Assembly (NCBI RefSeq): GCF_030563405.1
Contig: NZ_CP130749.1
Span: forward strand, 744,001-808,000
Source: Vibrio sp. SNU_ST1
Lineage (GTDB): Bacteria; Pseudomonadota; Gammaproteobacteria; Enterobacterales; Vibrionaceae
Reading direction: 5' to 3'
DNA: 64,000 nt
The notes under the pieces were generated by a model. That model made no database searches. It saw nothing but the letters and a program-made list of their open reading frames with translations, and was not told the DNA's origin. The position numbers were made by a program, and so were the translations under genes. Positions 32,992-41,567 of this stretch are shown one piece after another; position 1 is the stretch's first letter, and every line of letters starts with the position of its first letter.

Positions 32992-33735
32992 GTGACAACG
33001 AAGATTTTGCTTAATTGCGACATGGGAGAAAGTTTCGGCAATTGGAAGATGGGCGATGACGAGTCGGTCATGGAATGGATCGATATGGCAAACATCGCTT
33101 GTGGCTTTCACGCGTCTGATCCGCACGTTATGTCTAAGACTATTAAACTGGCACAGCACTATCACACCCAAATTGGTGCTCATCCCGGTTATCAAGATTT
33201 AATCGGGTTTGGTCGCCGTTCTATTCCACACACCATGGACGAAATCAGTGAACTAGTGTGCTATCAAGTAGGTGCACTACAAGCGCTTTGCCGCTATCAC
33301 CACACCTCTGTTGGTTATGTGAAACCTCATGGTGCCCTTTACAACGATATGATGGCGAACATTGATGTATTTAATGCCGTTGCCCAAGCCGTCGCTGAAT
33401 TTAACATCCCCTTGATGATTCTCTCTTCGTCCGACAACCAACAGTATCTAGATATTGCAGACGACCATGATTTACCACTCTTGTTTGAAGCGTTTGCCGA
33501 CCGTGCCTATTTGAATAATGGGCAGTTATCGCCGCGAACTCAAAAAGGCTCGGTTTACGTCAACCAAGACGACATCTACAACCAAGTCATGCAAATCATT
33601 AACTATGGCTCTGTTACGACTTTAGAGGGCGAAAGACTGCCTATTGAAGCCGATACCATCTGTGTTCATGGTGATAACCCCCAATCCATCGCATTAATTA
33701 GAAAAATCAGACAAGACCTCAACGCTTTTAATTAG
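32992..33735 (+). CDS. pxpA: 5-oxoprolinase subunit A (LamB/YcsF family)
   Basis: 247 residues from a GTG start. The family start LLNCDMGESFGNWKMGDDES and the motifs MEWIDMANIACGFHASDPHV, HPGYQDLIGFGRRS and GYVKPHGALYNDMM are clear. With PxpB and PxpC it hydrolyses 5-oxoproline to glutamate using ATP, clearing a metabolic by-product. It lies 177 bp before pxpB, a longer gap than usual for this operon. Confidence 0.95.
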   Translation: MTTKILLNCDMGESFGNWKMGDDESVMEWIDMANIACGFHASDPHVMSKTIKLAQHYHTQIGAHPGYQDLIGFGRRSIPHTMDEISELVCYQVGALQALCRYHHTSVGYVKPHGALYNDMMANIDVFNAVAQAVAEFNIPLMILSSSDNQQYLDIADDHDLPLLFEAFADRAYLNNGQLSPRTQKGSVYVNQDDIYNQVMQIINYGSVTTLEGERLPIEADTICVHGDNPQSIALIRKIRQDLNAFN

Positions 33736-33912
33736 TATGAAGCGTGTGATTGGTATGACGCATGGTCTAATCGCTCGCCTAACCGAGCACCAAATCAATC
33801 GCTCGTAAGATCTAATTGCCTTGTATTGGTTTAGACACGGAAGTTAAACACGCCAAATAAGTAAACGAAAGGCAAGAAAGCTAATAAAGGCAAGCAAACG
33901 TATGGAAACGAA

Positions 33913-34680
33913 ATGACGACGAATCAAATTGAATTCAATATAGCGCCAGTCGCGGAATGCAGCGTTTTGGTCACCTTGACGCTATCGCCTTCAAATAATC
34001 AATCTAGCGGCGAATATGCGCAGTACATGGCTCATCTTTCCAATGCCATTCGTCAAAACTTGGCATCTATATTGATGAATGTGACACCGGCTTACCACAC
34101 CATTCTGGTTGACTACTTACCTTATCGAATTTCCGAAAAGCAGCTCATCGAACAACTCAGCACCTTGTTGAGCCATGCTATTTCGTCCTTATCTAGTGTT
34201 AATTACACGAGTAACACCATCGAGCTTCCTGCTTATTACTCACCAGAAACAGCACTCGACTTAGACCGATATCAATCCAAAGGCATGTCGCTGGATGAGA
34301 TCATTCAACATCACACCTCACAGACATACAGCGTCAGTGCCATTGGGTTTACGCCTGGCTTTGCCTTTATGTCTGATGTGGTCGCCGAGCTTGCGTTGCC
34401 TCGTCATTCAACCCCACGTTTAAGTGTACCGAAAGGCAGTATCGCCATCGCGGATACGAAAACTACTGTGTACCCCTCAGAATCACCGGGCGGCTGGAAT
34501 ATTATTGGTAATTGCCCGCTAGCGCTGTTTGAGCACAGCCAACTGAAGAACGCTGATACCACGCAAACGCAGCTGTCACTACTTAATGTCGGTGACACCG
34601 TTCGTTTCACCGCGATATCAAAACAAGAATTTGTTGAGCTTAGTCTTATGGAGATGAGTGGAGGTGTCGCTAATGGTTAA
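33913..34680 (+). CDS. pxpB: 5-oxoprolinase subunit B (KipI family)
   Basis: 255 residues. Motifs ELPAYYSPETALDLDRYQ and YSVSAIGFTPGFAFMSDV, PRLSVPKGSIAIADTKT and YPSESPGGWNIIGNCP mark the cyclophilin-like KipI fold. It forms the 5-oxoprolinase complex with PxpC and PxpA. The N-terminus (about 30 residues before VLVTL) is longer than in E. coli; the start is supported only by position. The stop overlaps pxpC. Confidence 0.93.
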   Translation: MTTNQIEFNIAPVAECSVLVTLTLSPSNNQSSGEYAQYMAHLSNAIRQNLASILMNVTPAYHTILVDYLPYRISEKQLIEQLSTLLSHAISSLSSVNYTSNTIELPAYYSPETALDLDRYQSKGMSLDEIIQHHTSQTYSVSAIGFTPGFAFMSDVVAELALPRHSTPRLSVPKGSIAIADTKTTVYPSESPGGWNIIGNCPLALFEHSQLKNADTTQTQLSLLNVGDTVRFTAISKQEFVELSLMEMSGGVANG

Positions 34681-35623
34681 GACAAAAGCCAAACCAACAC
34701 TGACAGTCATTAAGCCCGGCCCGTTGAGTTTGATTCAAGACTTCGGACGATTTGGTGTCGCTCATCTCGGATTGACACAAGGCGGCCCTGTTGATGATTA
34801 CTCGTATAGCTGGGCCAATCACCTGCTCGGAAACCCAGTCAACCAAGCAGTGTTGGAAATCACGCTTGGGCAATGCGCGTTACGAATCGATTTTGATTGT
34901 GAGATGGCATTATGCGGTGGCGATTTACAAGCGAAGCTCGATGGTAAACCACTGTCGAACTGGCGTACTTTTCAAGCTTTCGCAGGGCAAGTCCTCTCAT
35001 TTGGTTTACCTAAAAATGGTCTAAGGGCGTATTTAGCCGTTAAGGGTGGCTTCGATGTTCCATCAACTCTTCGTAGCTGTTCTACGGTGACTCGTGAAAA
35101 GATTGGTGGATTAACGCAAGATGGACAGCCATGCCAGCAAGGGCAACAAATTGCTTTTACCCAACACCAACTCTCTCGCCCGTTTAAAGCGTTGAGTGTC
35201 ACCTTCCGATACACGCCTAATTACAACCTACCAGTGAACCTGCGAGTGATAGAAGGCTATCAAAGCGAGCTGTTCTCAGAGTCAGCAAAAGCGACTTTGT
35301 ATAACGCACAGTATCATGTTGACCAAAATTCTAATCGTATGGGTTATCGACTCAGTGGCGACCCCGTGGACTCGCCTGACATTTCGCTATTGTCAGAAGG
35401 CATTGCCTTAGGTTCGATCCAAATCCCCCAAGATGGGCAACCTATTGTGTTGCTTAATGACAGACAGACTATTGGTGGCTATCCCAAGATAGGATGTGTC
35501 GCCAGAATCGATTTACCGCGCTTAGCACAAGCCAAACCTGGACATGAAGTCTCGTTTAGTAAAGGCGATCGCTTAGGGTTGCAAGATGTTTGGTGCCAAT
35601 GGGCTCAGTTTTTCGGCTATTAG
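34673..35623 (+). CDS. pxpC: 5-oxoprolinase subunit C (KipA family)
   Basis: 316 residues from ATG 34673, preceded by GTGGAG; a GTG at 34658 is a less likely start. It overlaps pxpB by 8 bp, giving translational coupling. Motifs include VIKPGPLSLIQDFGRFGVAH, GLTQGGPVDDYSY and SDISLLSEGIALGSIQIP-type sequence near residues 236-253. It ends GDRLGLQDVWCQWAQFFGY. It completes the ATP-dependent 5-oxoprolinase. Confidence 0.94.
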   Translation: MVKTKAKPTLTVIKPGPLSLIQDFGRFGVAHLGLTQGGPVDDYSYSWANHLLGNPVNQAVLEITLGQCALRIDFDCEMALCGGDLQAKLDGKPLSNWRTFQAFAGQVLSFGLPKNGLRAYLAVKGGFDVPSTLRSCSTVTREKIGGLTQDGQPCQQGQQIAFTQHQLSRPFKALSVTFRYTPNYNLPVNLRVIEGYQSELFSESAKATLYNAQYHVDQNSNRMGYRLSGDPVDSPDISLLSEGIALGSIQIPQDGQPIVLLNDRQTIGGYPKIGCVARIDLPRLAQAKPGHEVSFSKGDRLGLQDVWCQWAQFFGY

Positions 35624-35703
35624 TTTTTGCTCTGTAGCTAAGAGTAATTCCTAGAGATGTAGTTCGGATGATTTTCGGTATCTTAGCTGGCGTTTGAATG
35701 AAG

Positions 35704-35732
35704 GTTCGGCTTACCTGTCAAAGTGAGCCGAA
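35704..35732. terminator. Weak convergent terminator
   Basis: TTCGGCTTAC / GTGAGCCGAA form a 10-bp stem with one G-T pair and an 8-nt loop between the convergent pxpC and oxidoreductase genes. There is no good T run. Confidence 0.45.
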
Positions 35733-35768
35733 TTGAAGATGTTCAGCGTAGTAGATTATGACTGAGTA

Positions 35769-37223
35769 TTAAGCGTGATCTTGGCCTGATACCTTTGCAA
35801 GGGCTGCTGGGTATCCGCGTTCTTGTGTCAAATATATCGCTCTATTCTCAATATCACTTAGATTAAGTGACATTGTCACTGAGTGTGTATTTTCAATCGA
35901 TACCGCCTCTGATACATCAAACCATTGCTCAGCGACCTTTTGCGCAGCCTCTAGGGTTGAAGATGCTTTGACTACTTCAAGTCGAGCATAGCGATCACCA
36001 CAGAATGACACGTCTGAAGCTCTTAAGCTCGGATCGGTTCCCGGAATTTGCTGTGCACCGAACAGAGGCTTACCACCTACCAGTGCAGAGCTAAAACTTG
36101 GGATGAACTGAGACATATGTGTTATCGCAGCGCGAGTTCTTAATTCAAGCTGCTCTTCACTCCAACCCGATACGATTTTCTTAAGAAGCTTCGAAGGCAA
36201 CTGTGGTTGTGACGAGTCTGTTGACGATGAAACAAGCCCCCCCTCAAACAGAGTAATCCCTTCTGTCATACCGTGAAGTTGGAACACACCATCAGCATAC
36301 GGTGTTAATTGAGCCATGCCTTGTGGTGTGCCTCTCGGGCCATGGAAGATAACCTCTGGCCACTCTTCCTTACATTCTTGCGAATACGGCCACTGCGTAA
36401 CGTATGCGGCTTTGAACTCAACAAGCCTTTGTTGCTTAGAACCGACAAAGTCATCCACGATGCCCGTTTCAAAGCCACTTGCATTAATCAAGTAGTCGGT
36501 CGTTAGGTGACAACTTTGGTTCTCAGCGTCTGTATAAGTCAAAGACCAACCTTGCTCTAACGATTCAACAGATTGCAATCGGCTGTTGGTTAACACGGTA
36601 CAATTAGACTGTTGCCCCAAAGAGAGTTGAGCAGTTGCAGAAAGTCGGAATACACTCCAGCCATATTCTTGAACCATAGCAACAGGATACTTAAGGGTTT
36701 CTAGATCCGTATGTTTAGCGAAAGGAATACACCAATCATCAAGCGATGTTGGTTCCAGAGGCTGTGTTTGGGTAGCAAGTGCTAGTAACTCTTCTTTACT
36801 ATACAGCTTGTAATACTCTTCCGGTTTACCAAGCACTTGGTTGCTTTTATCTTGACTAACAAGATCAGCATAAGCGTTCTTGATTATCTTTAGACGCGGA
36901 AGTAGATCCAACGGCTCTCCACCATCACTGTGTGGAACAGCGATAATTGTCGGACGAATATTGATCGTATGAGGAAACAAACGAACGGTATCAATTGACT
37001 GCTTGAGCAACTGAAGGCACTGCTCTACAGAAATATCTCTATACAAATTGCCACCAGCGTGCAGATGGCAAATTGGTGGACCATTAACCAAGCTCGGTCC
37101 TTTTTCCAAGATAGTGACCTTATAACCCAACTCACTAAAATGAATCGCGCTTGTCGTTCCGGCAATACCACCACCAACAATGGCAATAGAAGGCTGATTT
37201 GTATCCGTTTTGTTGTGGTTCAT
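35769..37223 (-). CDS. FAD-dependent oxidoreductase (DAO superfamily)
   Basis: 484 residues. An N-terminal Rossmann motif SIAIVGGGIAGTTSAIHFSE binds FAD, followed by ILEKGPSLVNGPP; a second conserved part TTDYLINASGFETG lies mid-protein. The C-terminal half contains AYVTQWPYSQE and HGMTEGITLFEGG, and SSFGGDRYAR-type sequence (SFCGDRYARLEVV). Substrate unknown. It is monocistronic and divergent from the DnaA-box region. It is not part of the pxp operon, with which it converges. Confidence 0.8.
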   Translation of the reverse strand: MNHNKTDTNQPSIAIVGGGIAGTTSAIHFSELGYKVTILEKGPSLVNGPPICHLHAGGNLYRDISVEQCLQLLKQSIDTVRLFPHTINIRPTIIAVPHSDGGEPLDLLPRLKIIKNAYADLVSQDKSNQVLGKPEEYYKLYSKEELLALATQTQPLEPTSLDDWCIPFAKHTDLETLKYPVAMVQEYGWSVFRLSATAQLSLGQQSNCTVLTNSRLQSVESLEQGWSLTYTDAENQSCHLTTDYLINASGFETGIVDDFVGSKQQRLVEFKAAYVTQWPYSQECKEEWPEVIFHGPRGTPQGMAQLTPYADGVFQLHGMTEGITLFEGGLVSSSTDSSQPQLPSKLLKKIVSGWSEEQLELRTRAAITHMSQFIPSFSSALVGGKPLFGAQQIPGTDPSLRASDVSFCGDRYARLEVVKASSTLEAAQKVAEQWFDVSEAVSIENTHSVTMSLNLSDIENRAIYLTQERGYPAALAKVSGQDHA

Positions 37224-37459
37224 CGTGTTCTGTAGAATATGATTAACTGCCGCTATTCTACTTTTGTTCTGCTACGAATTAAAACACATTTTTATCAAGG
37301 TCTTAGATAGGCAGTATTTAATATCCATGTAAAAAACCTAAATAATCTCTTGACTCAATAACTCCAGATTGAGTTTTAAAGGTTATTATAACCGTCACAT
37401 TTGTCCTAAGTGACGCCACATAAAGGCTGCCTCAGTACTCTTAAAACATAGAGGTTAAC

Positions 37460-37504
37460 TTATCCCTAAAGTTATCCACCGTTTTTGTGGATAACTGTTG
37501 ATAA
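37460..37504. other. Cluster of DnaA-like boxes
   Basis: TTATCCCTA (37460-37468), TTATCCACC (37472-37480), TGTGGATAA (37486-37494, a perfect box on the minus strand) and TGTTGATAA (37496-37504) lie within 45 bp. The middle two also form a perfect 9-bp hairpin GTTATCCAC / GTGGATAAC. They could bind DnaA, as in DnaA-titration loci or DnaA-controlled promoters. Confidence 0.5.
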
Positions 37505-37656
37505 CGTTCTTGCTAAGTTGCGCAACCCCTTTGTTTACAGGGACTAACCGCTGTTCATTAAATCGGCATTATTGCGCAATTAGTTTTAAAAAAGACTAAA
37601 AAGTTGGAAAATAAAGGTGAGATATTTGCCACTTGTGCTACGCATTGGTCAAATAA

Positions 37657-37728
37657 AAAACGGTCTAAAGCGACGCCTTATAAATAGTGCATGACTAAAT
37701 ACAAATAATCTCACTTTTAGACCGTTTT
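37657..37728 (-). terminator. Long-loop hairpin terminator of ybbAP
   Basis: AAAACGGTCTAAA (37657-37669) pairs perfectly with TTTAGACCGTTTT (37716-37728) across 46 nt. On the minus strand the last arm runs into TTTTTTATTT, so it can terminate ybbP transcription. The long loop is unusual. Confidence 0.55.
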
Positions 37729-37755
37729 AAGCATTTGGTTAGATCACGCTAACGA

Positions 37756-40194
37756 CTAACCAAAATCCTTGTTTACTGGTGCCAACAAACGTTTGATTAA
37801 GCTATTCACTACCGCGGCTAATGTGATGAACGTTAGCACAGGTAGTGCTATCCAGAGCATCGGGTGGAGTGAAGGCTGTAACTCAAAGCCAAAGTTCATT
37901 ACCCCTGCAACACTGAGCTCAGAACCAAGCGCAGCAATTGAGCCTGCTACTAACGCCATCACCCCGTATTCACACCAAATAGTATTGAGAATTCGCTTCT
38001 TACTCGCGCCTAGCGTTCGGTACAAGCGTATCTCTTGTTGTCTTTGAGATAAGCTCAATCGCAACAGAGTGAAGATAAGCAATAGCCCCGCCACCACACC
38101 TAACGCGGCAAGTACGGTTATCGACCAAACAATCTGTTTGAGCAACTCCTGGATCTTACTGCCCATTTTACGAATGTCCATCAAACTCACGGTCGGGTGA
38201 TTACGCGAGAGCTCATTGAGCATTTGATCGTGCTTTTCTTCTAGTCTGAAACTCACGAGCCAAGTAGAAGGAATTGAGCTCAAAATATCGGGAGTAAAAA
38301 TGAAATAGAAGTTTGGCTTCATTTCACGCCACTCGACTTTGCGGATGCTATTCACCTTGGCAGAGACGTTCTGGCTGTTGATTGTGAATGAAAGATCATC
38401 GCCAATTTTCAAATCAAGTTGCTCTGCGACATCGGATTCCACAGATACGCCCTGCTCTTGTGTCCAGCTGCCTTCTAATACTTCATTGTACTCAGGCAGG
38501 CTATCTCCCCAAGTGAAGTTAATCTCTCGGCTTAATACGTCTGTTTCTTCTGAGGTCTCGCTGTATTTCGCCGCCTCAACGCCGTTAATGGTTGTGAGCC
38601 TTCCTCGTATAATTGGAAACGCTTGAGTACGCTTTACTTCGTTTGCATCAATCGTCTCGAGATAACTGTCTTTCTCATAGCTTGCAATATTAAGCGCAAA
38701 CGCATTAGGTGCGTTCTCGGGTAAGGTTTGTTGCCAATCTGACAACAAGTCACTTCTCACTAGCCATATGATTGATAGCAGCATCAAAGACAGAGCTAAA
38801 GAACCAAATTGAATCCCTGTTGCTAATGGTGTGCGATTAATTCGGCTCAATGCCAAGCGCATAGATGTCGACGTCGGCAGCTGACCCACCAAACGCAGAA
38901 CAAGCGTACTGACAATCGCGAGCACTAAGAACAGACAAGCGATACCAGCTAAAACTATCCATACCAATAGATTGTTACCATACATCAGCATCATTGGAAT
39001 AATCGGTACCAGTAACAATGAGTATTTCTTGTAGCTTTCATTAGACTGATGACTTGATTGAATAACGCTGATTGCTGAAGTGTTGACCAACCCAATTAAC
39101 GGGATGCCAAGAGCCGGAACACCAATTAAGATGCTTGATAAAATCGCCAAGATAGCCGGTTCAATACCATAGCTAGGAAGTGGCGTTGGTAATAAGTCGC
39201 CCAGAGGTATACGAAGCAAAAACTCTAAGCCGATACCGATGGTAATTCCCAGCACTGCACCGATAACCACTAACAGAGACACCTGTACAGACAACCATTT
39301 AACGATCCACTGCTTGCTCGCACCTAAACTCTTAAGCATCGCAATGGTTTTACGACGACTCGCAACATAATGTTGGCAAGTGAGTACCAAAGTGGTCGCA
39401 GCCATGATCACAACGATAGCAACGGTTAGCGAAAGATACTGAGTTGTGCTCTCGAACATGTCATTAGTGCGGCTCGCAGAGTCTTGCGTGCGCCAACGAT
39501 CGCTTGGTGTTAATTCTACACTGTCTTGTACGGCTTTCAGTTTATTATCATCACCATTTAGAAACAGCCTAAAACTAACACGGCTGCCCGGTTGAATAGC
39601 GCCAGTGGCATCGATGTCATTTGTATGAATCAGCACCGCGGGCATTTGTTGGAAAGGGTTAAAACTCAAGCCCGGTTCTTGTGTGAGACGTCCAGTGATT
39701 GTTAAATCAGCATCGCCTATCGTGACATTGTCACCTATATCAACTTCTAATTGCGAAAATATACGCTCATCAAGCCACAATTCACCCGGCTCAACATGAT
39801 TGCTTACCGTGCTATCTGCACCTTCCAGTATCATTTCGCCGCGTAAAGGATAATTGCTTTCAACCGCTTTCACCGTCACTAGCTGCATCGAGTTATCACT
39901 GAATGCCATGGTTGAAAAGCGGGTCAACTGAGAGCTTTCAAACTGTTCAACTTGAGTGAGGTCTAACAAAGATTGCGGGATTGGGTTTGCTGAGATAAAC
40001 ACGCTATCGGCGGTAAGCGCATCTTTGCCTTGCTTAACAATTACCTGTTCCATACGTTCGGCTAACGCCGACAATGCAAAAACACAAGCAATGATCAGTG
40101 TTAATGCGATGGAAACTGGCCACAACTGACCGTGTCGTATCTCTTCGATGCTCCATGAAAACAGTCGTTTGTTCAGTCCGTGTGATGAATTCAA
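37756..40194 (-). CDS. ybbP: ABC transporter permease YbbP (FtsX-like)
   Basis: 812 residues, like E. coli YbbP (804). Ten membrane segments are apparent: one near the N-terminus (WPVSIALTLIIACVFALSAL), a large periplasmic domain, then two FtsX-like three- and four-helix groups (for example LTVAIVVIMAATTLVLTC, LLLIFTLLRLSLSQRQQEIR) and a C-terminal helix set. With YbbA it forms a MacB-type exporter. Substrate unknown; adjacency to tesA suggests lipid or membrane-related work. It starts 1 bp after the ybbA stop. Confidence 0.9.
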   Translation of the reverse strand: MNSSHGLNKRLFSWSIEEIRHGQLWPVSIALTLIIACVFALSALAERMEQVIVKQGKDALTADSVFISANPIPQSLLDLTQVEQFESSQLTRFSTMAFSDNSMQLVTVKAVESNYPLRGEMILEGADSTVSNHVEPGELWLDERIFSQLEVDIGDNVTIGDADLTITGRLTQEPGLSFNPFQQMPAVLIHTNDIDATGAIQPGSRVSFRLFLNGDDNKLKAVQDSVELTPSDRWRTQDSASRTNDMFESTTQYLSLTVAIVVIMAATTLVLTCQHYVASRRKTIAMLKSLGASKQWIVKWLSVQVSLLVVIGAVLGITIGIGLEFLLRIPLGDLLPTPLPSYGIEPAILAILSSILIGVPALGIPLIGLVNTSAISVIQSSHQSNESYKKYSLLLVPIIPMMLMYGNNLLVWIVLAGIACLFLVLAIVSTLVLRLVGQLPTSTSMRLALSRINRTPLATGIQFGSLALSLMLLSIIWLVRSDLLSDWQQTLPENAPNAFALNIASYEKDSYLETIDANEVKRTQAFPIIRGRLTTINGVEAAKYSETSEETDVLSREINFTWGDSLPEYNEVLEGSWTQEQGVSVESDVAEQLDLKIGDDLSFTINSQNVSAKVNSIRKVEWREMKPNFYFIFTPDILSSIPSTWLVSFRLEEKHDQMLNELSRNHPTVSLMDIRKMGSKIQELLKQIVWSITVLAALGVVAGLLLIFTLLRLSLSQRQQEIRLYRTLGASKKRILNTIWCEYGVMALVAGSIAALGSELSVAGVMNFGFELQPSLHPMLWIALPVLTFITLAAVVNSLIKRLLAPVNKDFG

Positions 40195-40195
40195 T

Positions 40196-40870
40196 TTAGA
40201 CTTCCTCTATCTGACCGACATGCATCTTAAGTGTTCGTTGGCAACGCTGTGCGAGCTTAGGGTCGTGCGTGACAAGAACAAGCGTGGTGCCGTGCGATGA
40301 ATTGAGTTCAAACAACAACTCGACGATTTTCGCTGCCGTTTGTTGGTCTAGGTTACCTGTGGGTTCATCAGCAAAAAGGATTTTTGGCTTGATCATAAAA
40401 GCACGAGCTAAAGCGACCCTTTGTTGTTCACCGCCTGATAGTTGAGACGGCAGGTGATCAAGCCTGTCTTTCAAACCCACTGATTCAAGCAAAGCAGTCG
40501 CACGTTCGATGTCTTCGTCTTCACCTTTCAACAAACAAGGTAGCGTGACGTTTTGCAGCGCAGAAAGGCTTGGGATCAATAAGAAGCTTTGGAAAACAAA
40601 CCCAACGGATTCACTGCGGATTTTGGCTCTCGCTTCGTCATCCAGCTGTGATAGAGGTTGGCCTAACAAACTGATTTCGCCAGACGTTGGCACATCAAGC
40701 CCTGCAAGCAGTGTCATTAGGGTTGATTTACCTGCCCCTGAAGTGCCGACAATCGCGACGGTTTCTCCTTCACGAATATCGATATCAACATGCTCTAAGA
40801 TTGTTAAATGTTCTTGATTAGTAGACACTGTCTTGGAAACAGCTTCTGCTTTAATGATGGATGTATGCAT
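40196..40870 (-). CDS. ybbA: ABC transporter ATP-binding protein YbbA
   Basis: 224 residues. Walker A GTSGAGKSTL, Q-loop FVFQSFLLIP, signature LSGGEQQRVALARA, Walker B ILFADEPTGNLD and H-loop LVTHD are all intact, close to E. coli YbbA. It powers YbbP. The ATG at 40870 shares bases with the divergent tesA ATG at 40869, so the two genes' start codons overlap and each promoter must lie in the other's coding sequence. Confidence 0.94.
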   Translation of the reverse strand: MHTSIIKAEAVSKTVSTNQEHLTILEHVDIDIREGETVAIVGTSGAGKSTLMTLLAGLDVPTSGEISLLGQPLSQLDDEARAKIRSESVGFVFQSFLLIPSLSALQNVTLPCLLKGEDEDIERATALLESVGLKDRLDHLPSQLSGGEQQRVALARAFMIKPKILFADEPTGNLDQQTAAKIVELLFELNSSHGTTLVLVTHDPKLAQRCQRTLKMHVGQIEEV

Positions 40871-41486
40871 GACTCGACTAATTTCCTTTTTATTCTTAAT
40901 TATATTTTCAACCGCTTCTTTGGCTCAAGATACCGAGTTAGATTCTAAGTTACTGGTACTTGGTGATAGCTTGAGTGCTGGTTACAATATGGACATCAAA
41001 CAGAGTTGGCCAAGTCTATTGCCAAACGCATTAGCGAAGCATGACAAAACAGTTACTGTGGTTAATGGCAGTATTTCGGGTGACACAACCGGCAACGGGT
41101 TAGCTCGTTTACCACAATTGCTTGAAGAACACGCTCCAGACACTGTTCTTATCGAACTCGGTGCGAATGATGGTCTTCGTGGATTTCCACCTAAGCTGAT
41201 GTCTGCGAATCTTGATCAAATCATTAAGCAGATAAAAGCTGCAGGCGCGAAACCTATTATGATGAAGATTAAAATCCCACCGAATTACGGTAAGCGTTAC
41301 AACCAGCAGTTTGAATACGTCTTTGCAGCGCTTGCTGATCAACAAAATGTACCGCTTTTACCTTTTTTCCTAGAGCATATCATCCTTAAACCTGAGTGGA
41401 TGATGAACGATGGACTGCATCCAAAACCAGAAGCTCAGCCTTGGATTGCTGAATTTGTCGCCAAAGAATTATATCAGTATCTTTAA
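40869..41486 (+). CDS. tesA: Acyl-CoA thioesterase I / lysophospholipase L1 TesA
   Basis: 205 residues from the ATG (MTRLISFLFLIIFSTASLAQ), which gives a signal peptide; upstream in-frame ATGs are possible but would extend into ybbA. SGNH motifs are clear: GDSLSAGYNM (block I), SGDTTGNGLARL, ELGANDGLRGFP (block III) and DGLHPKPEAQPWI (block V). It is a periplasmic GDSL esterase acting on acyl-CoA and lysophospholipids. Divergence from ybbA-ybbP repeats the E. coli arrangement. Confidence 0.94.
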   Translation: MTRLISFLFLIIFSTASLAQDTELDSKLLVLGDSLSAGYNMDIKQSWPSLLPNALAKHDKTVTVVNGSISGDTTGNGLARLPQLLEEHAPDTVLIELGANDGLRGFPPKLMSANLDQIIKQIKAAGAKPIMMKIKIPPNYGKRYNQQFEYVFAALADQQNVPLLPFFLEHIILKPEWMMNDGLHPKPEAQPWIAEFVAKELYQYL

Positions 41487-41567
41487 GTTTTAATGGTCTA
41501 GCTCAATAAATTTTACACAGCTTTACGTTAGCCTGAGTGCATATCACCGTTATCTGTAAGGTTATTT

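Larger units (their letters stand above)
37224..37755. other. 532-bp intergenic region with DnaA-like boxes
   Basis: No credible ORF. It contains four DnaA-type 9-mers at 37460-37504 and a long inverted repeat at 37657-37728 (both listed separately). The right end carries the terminator of the ybbAP operon. Confidence 0.6.

Noticed and set aside
37460..37504. Chromosome replication origin
   Set aside because: DnaA-like boxes occur, but there is no AT-rich unwinding region, iteron array, or replication gene such as rctB, mioC or gidA nearby.
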